From Mucilaginibacter aurantiaciroseus (lineage in GTDB: Bacteria > Bacteroidota > Bacteroidia > Sphingobacteriales > Sphingobacteriaceae), in assembly GCF_024055595.1 (NCBI RefSeq), contig NZ_JAMXOF010000001.1:1240001-1304000 (forward strand): a stretch of DNA of 64,000 nucleotides. The letters are read 5' to 3'. The notes under the pieces were generated by a model. The model was given only the letters and a program-made list of their open reading frames with translations, had not been told where the DNA came from and searched no databases. The position numbers and the translations under genes were made by a program. Below, piece after piece: positions 1 through 9,314 of this stretch; position 1 is the first letter of the stretch, and the number at the start of each line of letters is the position of its first letter.

Positions 1-1250
1 ATGCCAAGTACAATCCCTAATAGGTAACCTACCGGTAAACCAATTACCCAGTAAGATAAAAACGTCAAAAAGGTTGGGATCTTAACATCCCCCATACCGC
101 GCAATATGCCTAAGCCAACAACTTGCGTACCATCAAATAACTGGAAGAAAGCTGCAACTATAAGTAGCTGTTCTGCAATGTGTATCACGCTTTTATCCGA
201 GGTGTACATCAAGGGTAAAACCTGGTTTAACATCGTAAATATGATAGCCATACAACACATAAACACAATTATGATATGGTAGTTGGATATGGCCGAAAGT
301 CTAAGCTTATAATGATCACCCGAGCCAAAGTAATTACCGGATCGTATGGCCGAGGCTGATGAAACACCTGCGGCCATCATATAAGTCATGTTGGACAAAT
401 TTAACGCTATTTGGTGCGCAGCCTGCGGTACAGATCCGATGGTGCCAATAATAATAGATGCCCCACCAAATGCACTTACTTCAAATGTCGATTGCATAGC
501 AACCGGCATACCTATTTTTAACAACTGCTTTATTCTATTTTTGTCAATATTCTTAAAAGCAAAATCGCTTAAATATCTCTTGAAATTTGGCGACCTAAAA
601 ACGTAGATGCACATAGCAATAGCCATCAGGCAACGGTCAATAAGCGTACTGTAGCCAACACCTTTGATGCCCATTGGTACAATCCCAAACATGCCTTTTA
701 CCAAAACTATCCCAACCACAATATTGATCACATTACCGATAATGGTAATATACATGGCCTGCCGGGTTAAACCTAAACCTTCGGCAAATTGCTTAAAGGT
801 ATTAAACACCATTATGGGCATTAACGATGATAAAAGCAATATCAAAAATGGCTTTGCCTGTACCACTACATCCGGCGATTGGTGAAGCTTACCGATAAAA
901 AACGCTACTCCCAGATAAAATATTAGAAAAAGGACTATGCCAGTAATAACGTTTAGCATCAAACTGTTGCTGAGTAGTCTGCCGCATTCGCTATAATTCT
1001 TCCGGCCATTGTGTTGTGCAATTAATGGCGTGATGCCATAGCTTATACCTAATGCCATTACAAAAGGAACTATAAACAAGCTGATGGATAAAGAAACAGC
1101 TGCCAAAGCGATTGTGCCTGCAAATTGCCCGATAATGATGGTATCTGAAAAATGTACCAGCGTATGCCCAATTTGAGATAACACAATAGGTATAGCCAGT
1201 TTTAAGCTGTCGCGATAGTAAAATTGATATTTTTGGTAGAGGGCTTTCAT
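1..1250 (-). CDS. MATE family multidrug/Na+ efflux transporter (3' end cut off by window edge)
   Basis: Translating the minus strand from the ATG at 1250 gives an uninterrupted hydrophobic protein of about 416 residues that leaves the window without a stop. It begins MKALYQKYQFYYRDSLKLA and contains 'IPIVLSQIGHTLVHFSDTIIIG', the typical first helix of the MATE (NorM/DinF-like) superfamily, followed by about ten more membrane segments and the internal duplication expected of two six-helix bundles. MATE proteins are inner-membrane antiporters that use Na+ or H+ gradients to expel cationic compounds; the substrate here cannot be predicted. It is the last gene of a minus-strand run with the AlbA_2, GNAT and DUF4442 genes, 39 nt after the AlbA_2 stop. 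The family is clear; the exact subfamily is not. Confidence 0.9.
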   Translation of the reverse strand, partial: MKALYQKYQFYYRDSLKLAIPIVLSQIGHTLVHFSDTIIIGQFAGTIALAAVSLSISLFIVPFVMALGISYGITPLIAQHNGRKNYSECGRLLSNSLMLNVITGIVLFLIFYLGVAFFIGKLHQSPDVVVQAKPFLILLLSSLMPIMVFNTFKQFAEGLGLTRQAMYITIIGNVINIVVGIVLVKGMFGIVPMGIKGVGYSTLIDRCLMAIAMCIYVFRSPNFKRYLSDFAFKNIDKNRIKQLLKIGMPVAMQSTFEVSAFGGASIIIGTIGSVPQAAHQIALNLSNMTYMMAAGVSSASAIRSGNYFGSGDHYKLRLSAISNYHIIIVFMCCMAIIFTMLNQVLPLMYTSDKSVIHIAEQLLIVAAFFQLFDGTQVVGLGILRGMGDVKIPTFLTFLSYWVIGLPVGYLLGIVLG

Positions 1251-1289
1251 TTATTTGCGGTGAGCAAAAGTAGCGAATAGCCCCGTAAA

Positions 1290-1913
1290 TCAGGAAGCTG
1301 TGTAAAACTCTTCTTTTTCGGTTGTGTGAACGCGAAGTATGCCGCTTAAAACCAGGTCGACAAGGATGCGTTGCGCGCGTCTCCTGCCTATATTTAGCAA
1401 AATACAAAACTCCTTTACAGTGATGCGTTCTTCTTTATCAAGGTGTTCTAAAAGGGCTTTTTCTTTAGATGAGTATTCTATCAGTACACCGTTAACATCA
1501 GCAGAACGCTTTAACACATCAACCACTACTTTGCTGGCCAATACGCTTTTATCTTTAACACGGATGTAAACCCACCATTTGCCATCTTCGGCAAGTGAGT
1601 AGTGTGGTTTATCTGGGCTTTCAGGAATATCTACTACAAGTATCAGTTTCCCATCAAAATATACTTCTTCAAATAAAGGTTCCAAAGCAGGGCGTGCAAA
1701 AAAGTGTGCTGCTTTAGTAATCATATAACGTTCTTCATCCTCAGCCTTTAAGCCTATAATAGTACCATCATCGAGCACGCCGATAAGCAACCTGCCACCA
1801 ACGTTGTTAGCGAACGATACCATTGTTTTGGCAATTTTTTCGCAGCTGGTAATGGTTTTTTTAAAATCAAGTGATACGCCTTCGCCCTCAAAAATCTGTC
1901 GCTTTAAATTCAT
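1290..1913 (-). CDS. AlbA_2 (Schlafen-type) putative DNA-binding/ATP-binding domain protein
   Basis: 207 aa. Residues 1-100 resemble the AlbA_2 domain (once called divergent AAA-4) of bacterial Schlafen-like regulators: a glutamate-rich start ('FEGEGVSLDFKKT'), the core 'SFANNVGGRLLIGVLDDGTIIG' and a 'VDIPESPDKPHY' strand. The C-terminal part (about 150-207) looks like a winged helix ('ERITVKEFCILLNIGRRRAQRIL'). Family members are often annotated as ATP-binding or transcriptional regulators, but biochemical roles are poorly defined. It lies 12 nt downstream of the GNAT gene and is probably cotranscribed with it. The domain call is fairly sure; the function is unknown. Confidence 0.8.
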   Translation of the reverse strand: MNLKRQIFEGEGVSLDFKKTITSCEKIAKTMVSFANNVGGRLLIGVLDDGTIIGLKAEDEERYMITKAAHFFARPALEPLFEEVYFDGKLILVVDIPESPDKPHYSLAEDGKWWVYIRVKDKSVLASKVVVDVLKRSADVNGVLIEYSSKEKALLEHLDKEERITVKEFCILLNIGRRRAQRILVDLVLSGILRVHTTEKEEFYTAS

Positions 1914-1925
1914 ATCAAATACCCT

Positions 1926-2381
1926 TTAATCTGCTATATAAGGCGTTAAAATCTGCATCCATCTTTCGGTGTTGGTAATAGGCGTAAAACCAAACTGTTT
2001 ATACAAGCCGTGTGCATCAAGTGTAGCTAACGACCACCGGCGCAAGCCCTGCAAATCAGGATGAGCCATAATGGTTTGCATTAGCCATTTTGATAAACCA
2101 ACTCCTTGATATGCCGGTAGTACAAACACATCACATAGGTAACCAAATGTTGCCATATCGGTCACTACACGCGCAAAACCGGCTTGTATGCCGTTTCTAT
2201 ATATCCCAAAGCATAATGAATGCGTTATGGCTTTTTTAAATTTCTCAGGTGGCATCCCTTTTGCCCAATATGATTGACCTTCAAGATAATTAAATATCGC
2301 GTCAAAATCCAGTAATGTTTTATCTGTTGATATTTGGTAGCCTTTTTTGATGAAGGCCTCATCGTTCATAAATACGGGCAT
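1926..2381 (-). CDS. GNAT family N-acetyltransferase
   Basis: 151 aa with the GCN5-related acetyltransferase fold. The acetyl-CoA binding segment is visible near residues 80-100 ('YLCDVFVLPAYQGVGLSKWLMQ'), where the Q/R-x-x-G-x-G/A loop appears as 'QGVGLSKWL'; the final strand and helix follow ('LATLDAHGLYKQFGFTPI'). Such enzymes move an acetyl group from acetyl-CoA to an amine. The substrate cannot be told from sequence. The gene starts 1 nt after the DUF4442 gene and precedes the AlbA_2 gene, suggesting one transcript. Confidence 0.9.
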   Translation of the reverse strand: MPVFMNDEAFIKKGYQISTDKTLLDFDAIFNYLEGQSYWAKGMPPEKFKKAITHSLCFGIYRNGIQAGFARVVTDMATFGYLCDVFVLPAYQGVGLSKWLMQTIMAHPDLQGLRRWSLATLDAHGLYKQFGFTPITNTERWMQILTPYIAD

Positions 2382-2382
2382 C

Positions 2383-2862
2383 TTATTCGGTGTCGTCTAG
2401 TGTGAAATTAAGGTCGCGTATGTAAACCTCGTTCATTAATTGTGCGCAAACTTCATTACCGGTGTTATATATCTCTACCGGGAAAGCATTTTCATATTTC
2501 CCAGTTGTATTTAACGCGTGTAAGGCCTGTTCAATATCAGCATCGGTTAATATTATATGAAACGATAAAGAGGAGAGGGCGGGCTTTAAAAAATCTATCC
2601 TAGAGGATTTAGACCAGATCCGAAACCTGCTACCCTGCGCTTGCAGAATTCTGTCAAACAGTACCGGGTAAAAAGGATCAGCCGCGGCAAAAATTGTCCC
2701 GCCAAATATCGATCCGTTATAATTTTTGTTAAATAAACTCTTAAAAACTTTAACTCTTACGCCCTTAAAGCCTTTATCAAAACCAACCACCCAAATCCGC
2801 TGAAATAAAAGGGGAGGATAGAGGCGCATGATCCATTTAAAGGCATTTTCTGATATAACCAT
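2383..2862 (-). CDS. DUF4442 domain protein (hotdog-fold, thioesterase-like)
   Basis: 159 aa. The pattern 'FKWIMRLYPPLLFQRIWV...KVFKSLFNKNYNGSIFGGTIFAAADPFYPVLF' is characteristic of DUF4442, a hotdog-fold family related to acyl-CoA thioesterases: the 'N-x-x-G-S-I-F-G-G' turn precedes the hotdog helix and the 'RIDFLKPA' strand follows. The enzymatic role is an inference from fold. It is the first gene of a four-gene minus-strand unit with GNAT, AlbA_2 and MATE genes. The neighbours do not suggest one pathway. Confidence 0.8.
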   Translation of the reverse strand: MVISENAFKWIMRLYPPLLFQRIWVVGFDKGFKGVRVKVFKSLFNKNYNGSIFGGTIFAAADPFYPVLFDRILQAQGSRFRIWSKSSRIDFLKPALSSLSFHIILTDADIEQALHALNTTGKYENAFPVEIYNTGNEVCAQLMNEVYIRDLNFTLDDTE

Positions 2863-3058
2863 TACCGTTAAATATCAGAAAAATATCGTTAAAAGTATTG
2901 AGTTAACTATGTATTATTTTGACATTTAAAGTACCTGAAACCTTGCCATTTGGCGCAACCTTTGCATAATAAGATCAATTTTATTAAACAAACTTGATCT
3001 TCAATAGATTATAAACTGACGAATTATTTAATCACGTTGCTTTAACATTATATCTATT

Positions 3059-3259
3059 ATGAAAAAGCAAATTTTAAGTTTCGCCTCAGGCACGACAATG
3101 ATTAGTTCAATTGCAGCAGGTTGCAGCTCTGAGAAAAAAACCAGCGGTAGCGATAGCACAAGCACAGATTCTGCCGCAGCCGTAGCACCTGAGACAACTA
3201 CACCAGATACAGTTAAGAAAGACACTACTATAAAAGATACTACTAAGAAATCAATGTAA
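3059..3259 (+). CDS. small secreted Ser/Thr/Lys-rich lipoprotein
   Basis: 66 aa. An N-terminal Lys pair is followed by a moderately hydrophobic stretch and a lipobox-like 'SIAAGC' (Cys at residue 22), then a low-complexity tail rich in Ser, Thr, Asp and Lys with repeated 'DTT..KDTT' words. This fits a small lipoprotein with an unstructured linker, common in Bacteroidota. No enzyme domain is present. The gene stands alone; its 200-nt upstream region has no confident promoter. Confidence 0.6.
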   Translation: MKKQILSFASGTTMISSIAAGCSSEKKTSGSDSTSTDSAAAVAPETTTPDTVKKDTTIKDTTKKSM

Positions 3260-3336
3260 TTGGTTCTTTATATCTACAAAGAAAACTCGCTTAATTATGT
3301 AGCCAAGCTTTTCTTGTTTTGTTACATCTTTATTTA

Positions 3337-3635
3337 TTAGAACGCTATTTTGATAAAACCATCATCGGCATACAAAGTAGCCCCATTTGTTGCTAATGAA
3401 AGCGGGGTTGCTATGTAAATAACCATACTGGCAATCTCGGCGGGCTCTATAAAACGTTTAATTATAGATGTGCCGCGTATATGGGTGAAAAATTCTGTTT
3501 CTATTTCATCACCGTTTTTTCCTTGGTCTTTGCAACCGCTTTGACAAAATCGCCAACACCTTCAGACATGGTTGGGCAAAGCAATACTGTATTAACAGTA
3601 ACGTTAGTATACTTGGATATTAAATCTAATAATTA
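3337..3635 (-). pseudogene. remnant of a short-chain dehydrogenase (C-terminal part)
   Basis: On the minus strand the region encodes 'NVTVNTVLLCPTMSEGVGDFVK' in one frame and then, after a +1/-1 shift near 3510-3525, 'DEIETEFFTHIRGTSIIKRF' and 'PAEIASMVIYIATPLSLATNGA' up to a stop at 3337-3339. This is the recognisable end of an SDR oxidoreductase (post-catalytic 'VNTVLPGPT' loop and the final 'SPLASATNGA' segment). The N-terminal Rossmann half with Ser-Tyr-Lys is missing. It is a truncated, frameshifted fossil and not an active gene. Confidence 0.75.
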
Positions 3636-3657
3636 ATATTATGTTAAGTAAAAGTAT

Positions 3658-3695
3658 TTAATTTAAGCCCGTAAAAATATACGGGCTTAAATTAA
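3658..3695 (-). terminator. 15-bp perfect hairpin after the gyrA/TPR operon
   Basis: Arms 3658-3672 and 3681-3695 are perfectly complementary (core AAGCCCGT/ACGGGCTT) with an 8-nt A/T loop. The hairpin lies 19 nt past the stop of the last TPR gene. No clean T-tract follows on the minus strand, so it may act as a terminator or as a 3'-end stabiliser. Confidence 0.65.
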
Positions 3696-3713
3696 GGCTT
3701 CTATGTCGGGGGC

Positions 3714-4964
3714 TTATTTCTTTTGTAATGCGTTTATCTGTGCTGTAACTTTAGCAGAATTAACACTATCTTTTTTACCCTGGTAATAAGTACGCAAGTT
3801 ATTTAATGCATCGTAAGAAGTTGGTTGTAATCCTACCGCTTTTAACAAATATGGTTTAGCCAAGTCAAATTGTGCGTTTGCTTTTGCCATGGCTGCATCA
3901 TATGCTTTTTGCTGGTTGGTTGGCAATTTGTTAGCGTTATTGTAAATATCAATAGCCGGCGATATAATGATGTAACCCATATTCAAGTTAGCTTCAAAAT
4001 AATTTGGATCAATCTCTAGCGCCTTCATGTACATCTCGGTCGCTTTCGCAAAGTTTTGGTCTCTGGTAGCTTGTAAAGCTGCTTTGCCTGTAACAGGTGC
4101 TTTGGCAACTTTTTGGCCCGCAGCATCTCCTAAATTAGAATAAACTAAACCTGCATAATAATAAAGGCTTTTGTTTTTGGGTTCATTTGCCTGTGCGCTT
4201 AAAATTTTATCAAGCACTTCTTTTTGTTTGCCTTGTTGCAGGCTTATCTCAATTTCGGTTCTTCTAAGCGCAGCATTATTAGGGTATTTTGCCAAGCCTT
4301 CGCCAACGGCTTTTACAGCCCCAACGGTATCTTTGCTTTCTAAATATATGCCTGCAAGTTCGCTATAAGCAGTTTCTACTTTAGAATATTTTGTAGTCAC
4401 CAGTTTATTGTAATTAGTAATAGCTGCCGGATAGTTTTTTGCATTTAATGCTGCTAAACCTGTGTAAAGTATAGCGTTTGTATCTTCGGGCATTACGGTG
4501 CGGTAAAAATCAAATGATTTGTAAGCAAGGTTATATTTGCCGGTTTCGTATTCTTTTACGCCTTTGTTTAACTGGTAACGTGCTAAAACGAGGTTGGCAT
4601 TATCAATAAGTTTTTTGTTTTCGCCTTTCGTATCTAATTCTTTGGCTTTGGCTGCTGCCTCAGCAGCAGTTGTAAACAATGGTAAAGATGTTGTAACAAC
4701 CGAATCCAATTCGGCTAGTGTACCATAAATATTAGCTTTTACAGCATAGGTTTGTGGCAATGCTGCTGTTTTTTCATTTGCAGATGCTTTATCGATAGAT
4801 TCTTTCGCCTTTTTTAAACTTGGTATAGCCATGGCGGGCTGTGCTTGCCTTAAAGCTTCAAATTTTTCATATTCTGTTTGTGCGGTGTTCAACTCTCCTT
4901 TTTGTGCAAAAGTTGTTGCGGTAATAAGGCTCAAAAGGCCAAGCATTAGAAATTTAATTTTCAT
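3714..4964 (-). CDS. secreted tetratricopeptide-repeat protein
   Basis: The likely start is the ATG at 4964, giving 416 aa with a clear signal peptide (MKIKFLMLGLLSLITATTFA|Q). A longer in-frame start at 5024 would add 20 residues in front of the signal and is less likely. Several TPR-like helix pairs follow, e.g. 'LNKGVKEYETGKYNLAYKSFDFYR', 'AAITNYNKLV' and the canonical 'ATEMYMKALEIDPNYFEANLNMG' near residue 310. TPR proteins are scaffolds; the partner is not known. It follows another secreted TPR gene and gyrA on the same strand and is probably read with them. Confidence 0.85.
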   Translation of the reverse strand: MKIKFLMLGLLSLITATTFAQKGELNTAQTEYEKFEALRQAQPAMAIPSLKKAKESIDKASANEKTAALPQTYAVKANIYGTLAELDSVVTTSLPLFTTAAEAAAKAKELDTKGENKKLIDNANLVLARYQLNKGVKEYETGKYNLAYKSFDFYRTVMPEDTNAILYTGLAALNAKNYPAAITNYNKLVTTKYSKVETAYSELAGIYLESKDTVGAVKAVGEGLAKYPNNAALRRTEIEISLQQGKQKEVLDKILSAQANEPKNKSLYYYAGLVYSNLGDAAGQKVAKAPVTGKAALQATRDQNFAKATEMYMKALEIDPNYFEANLNMGYIIISPAIDIYNNANKLPTNQQKAYDAAMAKANAQFDLAKPYLLKAVGLQPTSYDALNNLRTYYQGKKDSVNSAKVTAQINALQKK

Positions 4965-5032
4965 TCTACAGTGTTTTAAATTGGTAATGTTAATTATAGC
5001 TATTAACTGATTCAGCCATAACATATAGTGTA

Positions 5033-6139
5033 TTAGTTTAATTGTTCTAATCGGTTATTAACCCTATCCAACTGGTTTTGATTACCTGTTTTTGTATAGG
5101 CTAACTGCAGTAACTCCAGACATTTTTTATCCTTTGGAACCATTTCATTCGCTTTTTCGAGCCACAATATAGCACTTGTAATGTTTTTATCATCATTATT
5201 ACCCTTAAGTGTGCTCTTCTTAAAGTAAAGTAATCCTAAATTAAACACTGGCTCATAAGCACCCCAATTTAATTCAATAGCGCGCAGATATAAAGACTCC
5301 GCCTTATCATATTGGTTTAAATTATCATAGCAGTTTGCGGCTACAAAAGTTATTTCGGGATTATTAGCGTTGTTATCTATCAATGGTATTATTAAAGGTT
5401 CTAACGATTTGTAGTCCCTTTTGTTATTGTAGATGTTAGCTTCGTCCTGCAATAGTTGCTTGTTTTGAGGTAATAGTCGCCTTCCCTTTTTTACAATTTG
5501 TAAAGCCTTTGCGGTATCGCCCAATGACTTATAAATGGTTGATGCGGTTTCCAGATACTCAAGTTTTGTGCTATCAGTATTTATTAAGTTTGAATAGTAG
5601 TTGGCAGCTTCCTGCAGGTTGCCCAGTTTATTACTGGCATAAGCTATATATGCATTTATTTGTTTATGGGCGGGTGCATACCTTTTAGCCTTTTGAAAAA
5701 CATCCACTGCGTTTTTGAAATCGCCACTTTTGGAAAAGGCAAAACCTTTGCGGATATAAACATTTGCCAAGCAACGTTTTGCATAATCTAACTCCGGCTG
5801 ATATTTATAGATCTTGCCTTTTTCCTGAAACTTATCAAGTAGAGCAACTGTTTGAGGCAGGAATGTTTCCGGCTGGTTTAGCTTATTAAGCGAATCAGTG
5901 TAAAGGATACTGGAGTTTACAATAATGCGGTAAACATTTTTTTCCAAATCGGCAGAATCTTTACGGGTTAACACTAAACTATCGGCAGATTTTTTGGCGT
6001 TACTTAAATATTTAAGATCACCCTTTTGCTTATAAAAAGCAAGGTTGTTTACCACAATCTTTAACGCTTCGGACTGGCCAAAAGCGAAAGATGTAGTAAA
6101 CAACGCTAAAATCAATAAACTGATTTTTCCGCTTTGCAT
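5033..6139 (-). CDS. secreted tetratricopeptide-repeat protein
   Basis: 368 aa beginning with a signal peptide (MQSGKISLLILALFTTSFAFG). The rest is a series of TPR units, for example 'KGFAFSKSGDFKNAVDVFQKAKRYAP', 'LGNLQEAANYYSNLI' and 'LNQYDKAESLYLRAIELNWGAYEPVFNLGLLYF'. It sits 3 nt downstream of gyrA and just upstream of a second TPR gene, so the three are likely one transcript. The function is unknown; a periplasmic or outer-membrane scaffold is a reasonable guess. Confidence 0.85.
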   Translation of the reverse strand: MQSGKISLLILALFTTSFAFGQSEALKIVVNNLAFYKQKGDLKYLSNAKKSADSLVLTRKDSADLEKNVYRIIVNSSILYTDSLNKLNQPETFLPQTVALLDKFQEKGKIYKYQPELDYAKRCLANVYIRKGFAFSKSGDFKNAVDVFQKAKRYAPAHKQINAYIAYASNKLGNLQEAANYYSNLINTDSTKLEYLETASTIYKSLGDTAKALQIVKKGRRLLPQNKQLLQDEANIYNNKRDYKSLEPLIIPLIDNNANNPEITFVAANCYDNLNQYDKAESLYLRAIELNWGAYEPVFNLGLLYFKKSTLKGNNDDKNITSAILWLEKANEMVPKDKKCLELLQLAYTKTGNQNQLDRVNNRLEQLN

Positions 6140-6142
6140 TAA

Positions 6143-8743
6143 TTATTCAGTTTTATCGTCTTCGGCAGCGGGCTTCTCCCCTTTGCTTTCGTCGGTGTCA
6201 GTAATAGTACTTTTCGCTTCACCGGTTGGCTCTGCGCCATCTGCTAATTCAGCACTTTCAATCACTTCTTCATCCTCTTCGTGCTCAACTTTTGCAACCG
6301 ATGCAATTGCATCGTTACCCTTTAGGGTAATTAACCTTACCCCTTGAGTAGCACGGCCCATAGTACGTAATTCTGCTATGGCCATGCGGATAATGATACC
6401 AGATTTGTTGATAATCATCAGATCTTCTTTATCAGTAACACCTTTAATGGCAACAAGGTTTCCGGTTTTTTCAGTAATGTTTAAGGTTTTAACACCTTTA
6501 CCACCACGGTTAGTAACACGGTAATCTTCAATATCGGTACGTTTACCATATCCTTTTTCAGATACAACCAGTACAGTTGTTTCTTTATCATCAATGGCTA
6601 TCATACCAATAACTTCGTCTTTCTCACTATCCAAACTGATACCCCGCACACCTGTAGCGGTACGGCCCATTGGCCTAACGGTACTTTCGTTGAAGCGGAT
6701 TGCACGGCCAGATTGTAGTGCCATAACAATTTCGCTGCTGCCGGTTGTTAATGTTGCTTCCAGTAAAGAATCACCTTCGTTAATATTAATTGCGTTGATA
6801 CCGTTTGCACGCGGGCGAGAGTATGCCTCTAAAGATGTTTTTTTAATAACACCTCTACGGGTACACATAATAATAAAGTTGTTCTCCAGGTATTCTTTAT
6901 CCTTAAGCGATTTAAGCTTGATGTAAGCTTTAATATTTTCCTCTTTAGGGATATTGATGATGTTTTGTATGGCGCGGCCCTTAGAAGTACGCGTACCTTC
7001 CGGTATCTCAAATACACGTAACCAGAAACATTGCCCGCTCTCCGTAAAGAACAGCATGTAGTTGTGATTACTCGCTATTAATAAGTGCTCAATAAAATCC
7101 GCATCACGGCTGTTGCTGCCTATAGCTCCTTTACCACCCCTGCCCTGGCGGCGATATTCGGTAAGTGAAGTACGTTTGATGTAACCTTCGCGAGAGATGG
7201 TGATTACTACATCTTCATCCTCAATAAAGTCTTCGGTTTGCATTTCTGCCGATGAATGTACCATTTCTGTTTTACGCTCATCACCATATTTCTCTCTTAT
7301 ATCGATCAACTCATCTTTGATAATCTGCATTCGCAAGCCTTCATCAGCAAGGATAGATTTTAAATAATCAATAGTTTTCATTAAACCGTCAAACTCATCA
7401 CGGATCTTATCGCGCTCCAGTCCGGTTAAGCGCCTTAAGGTCATATCCAATATAGCACGTGCCTGGATGTCGCTCAAACCAAACTGGCTAATTAGACCTT
7501 CTCTTGCTTCGTCTGGTGTTGATGACGCGCGGATCAGCTTAATAACTTCCTCGATATTATCGAGCGCTATCAATAAACCTTCTAAGATGTGCGCGCGTTT
7601 CTCAGCCTCTGCCAGTTCGTATTTGGTACGGCGGATAACCACCTCATGTCTGTGCTCAACAAAGTGATGGATAAGATCCCTCAGGTTAAGTAGCATTGGG
7701 CGACCATGTACCAACGCAATGTTATTTACACTGAACGATGTTTGCAGCGCGGTGTATTTATAAAGATTGTTTAACACGATAGCCGCGTTTGAGTCGCGTT
7801 TTATCTCATAAACCACACGGATACCTTCGCGGTTACTTTCATCGCGAATAGCAGATATACCTTCAATTTTTTTATCGTTAACTAATTCGGCAGTACGCTC
7901 AATCATCAGCGCCTTATTTACCTGGTAGGGTATCTCGCTAACAATAATACGCTCGCGGTCACTGCCGTAGGTTTCGATCTCAGCCCTTGAACGTATTACA
8001 ATACGGCCACGGCCTGTTTCCAAAGCCTGGCGCGGGCCTTCGTAACCGTAGATGATACCACCTGTAGGAAAATCGGGACCTTTAACATAGGTCATTAACT
8101 CTACTATGTCTATTTGGCGATTATCAATTAATGCGATTGTAGCATTAACGATCTCAGTTAAGTTGTGTGGTGCCATGTTGGTTGCCATACCTACCGCGAT
8201 ACCTGATGCACCGTTAACCAACAGGTTAGGGAATTTTGCAGGCAATACGGTTGGCTCTTGTAACGAGTCGTCAAAGTTAAGCTGGAAATCGATAGTATCC
8301 TTATTAATATCGGCCAGCATCTCTTCAGCAATTTTTTGCAGTTTAGCCTCAGTATAACGCATTGCTGCGGGTTGGTCACCATCGATTGAACCATAGTTAC
8401 CTTGTCCTTCAACAAATGGGTAACGTAAGCTCCAGTCCTGCGCCATACGTACCATGGCATCGTATACCGATGTATCGCCATGGGGATGATATTTACCCAG
8501 TACCTCGCCCACAATACGGGCCGATTTTTTGTAAGGTTTGTTATTTGCCAAACCTAAGTCAAGCATCCCGTACAATACACGCCTGTGAACGGGTTTTAAA
8601 CCGTCGCGTACATCGGGCAGTGCCCTTGATACAATAACCGACATTGAATAATCAATGTAAGCGGCCCGCATCTCTTCATCAATATTTATCGAAATTATTC
8701 TGTCTTCTTGGTGCGAATTCTCGTTTTCGGTTTCTTCAGCCAT
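6143..8743 (-). CDS. gyrA: DNA gyrase subunit A
   Basis: 866 aa, full length for GyrA. The protein makes and reseals the double-strand break through which gyrase (with GyrB) passes DNA to add negative supercoils. Seen: the winged-helix breakage domain with catalytic Tyr130 ('[10 protein letters not shown]'), the quinolone region '[15 protein letters not shown]' with Thr91 where E. coli has Ser83, the coiled-coil arm with '[17 protein letters not shown]', and the C-terminal pinwheel with a GyrA-box-like '[12 protein letters not shown]'. The tail ends in about 40 acidic residues. It is the first gene of a unit with two TPR genes. Confidence 0.98.
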   Translation of the reverse strand: MAEETENENSHQEDRIISINIDEEMRAAYIDYSMSVIVSRALPDVRDGLKPVHRRVLYGMLDLGLANNKPYKKSARIVGEVLGKYHPHGDTSVYDAMVRMAQDWSLRYPFVEGQGNYGSIDGDQPAAMRYTEAKLQKIAEEMLADINKDTIDFQLNFDDSLQEPTVLPAKFPNLLVNGASGIAVGMATNMAPHNLTEIVNATIALIDNRQIDIVELMTYVKGPDFPTGGIIYGYEGPRQALETGRGRIVIRSRAEIETYGSDRERIIVSEIPYQVNKALMIERTAELVNDKKIEGISAIRDESNREGIRVVYEIKRDSNAAIVLNNLYKYTALQTSFSVNNIALVHGRPMLLNLRDLIHHFVEHRHEVVIRRTKYELAEAEKRAHILEGLLIALDNIEEVIKLIRASSTPDEAREGLISQFGLSDIQARAILDMTLRRLTGLERDKIRDEFDGLMKTIDYLKSILADEGLRMQIIKDELIDIREKYGDERKTEMVHSSAEMQTEDFIEDEDVVITISREGYIKRTSLTEYRRQGRGGKGAIGSNSRDADFIEHLLIASNHNYMLFFTESGQCFWLRVFEIPEGTRTSKGRAIQNIINIPKEENIKAYIKLKSLKDKEYLENNFIIMCTRRGVIKKTSLEAYSRPRANGINAININEGDSLLEATLTTGSSEIVMALQSGRAIRFNESTVRPMGRTATGVRGISLDSEKDEVIGMIAIDDKETTVLVVSEKGYGKRTDIEDYRVTNRGGKGVKTLNITEKTGNLVAIKGVTDKEDLMIINKSGIIIRMAIAELRTMGRATQGVRLITLKGNDAIASVAKVEHEEDEEVIESAELADGAEPTGEAKSTITDTDESKGEKPAAEDDKTE

Positions 8744-8889
8744 TGGTTTTTCTTAGTGGAAAATCTTAACAGTGCGTGTATAAAAAGTTATTATAAGTAA
8801 CATGCGAATTTAAGAAAATATACTCAAAATGCTGTGTTTTTTACTAACATTTATACTTGTTTTCCACGTTTTTTAACGTATACCCACAG

Positions 8890-8897
8890 CAAAGTTA
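8890..8897 (-). promoter_or_regulatory. possible -7 element (TAACTTTG) upstream of gyrA
   Basis: The minus strand reads TAACTTTG, matching the Bacteroidota -7 consensus TAnnTTTG, about 147 nt before the gyrA start. No good TTTG -33 box is seen at the usual spacing, so this is a weak call. Confidence 0.3.
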
Positions 8898-8921
8898 CAA
8901 TGTGGAATACGAACCCTTAGT

Positions 8922-9290
8922 TTACCTTTTCCTGTATTCTTTAACAACTGTTCCATTGGGTAGAACGCCGTTAAAAGTTAAGGTGTCGTTACTGATGCGA
9001 TAACGATATTTTATAGTGACATTAAGTAACTTAGAAAGCTTTGCAATAAAGGTTTGGGTTTCCAGGCAGGTATTTTTTTTTGTATTTAGTCACCGCGCTC
9101 TTAGGCTAATGGCTCATGCCCCTTTTCGATAAAAAGCGCGTTATAATGCGCTGCATTGTAATTTCGTTTTAGGGTGAAGTATTTGGATGGCTGCCCTGCT
9201 TTACCATTGTATATGCCCTCGCTGTATTACCATTTGCCCCCGAATGTATCTTGTATACGAAATGCACAAAGCGCAAATCAGGAAAAACAT
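8922..9290 (-). pseudogene. decayed gene for a small secreted protein
   Basis: This stretch between gyrA and hemF holds coding-like sequence in changing minus-strand frames: an ATG at 9288-9290 with a hydrophobic start ('MFFLICALCIS'), then 'DTFGGKW*YSEGIYNGKAG' and 'YFTLKRNYNAAHYNALF', then 'ETQTFIAKLSKLLNVTIKYR' and 'ISNDTLTFNGVLPNGTVV' ending at a TAA at 8922-8924. Several stops and at least two frame changes interrupt it. The pattern (signal, then a W-x-Y-x-x-G strand and a 'NDTLTFNGVLPNGT' strand) suggests a lipocalin-like secreted protein, but the family is not certain. Confidence 0.5.
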
Positions 9291-9314
9291 AGCAGGAAAA
9301 ATCCGTTTACATAT

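Noticed and set aside
991..1407. Minus-strand frame of 138 codons overlapping the MATE and AlbA_2 genes
   Set aside because: It lies across two clear genes, and its sequence is an out-of-frame reading of them (His/Tyr/Arg-rich).
4965..5024. Longer N-terminus for the second TPR protein
   Set aside because: It would place 20 residues in front of an obvious signal peptide. The ATG at 4964 is preferred.
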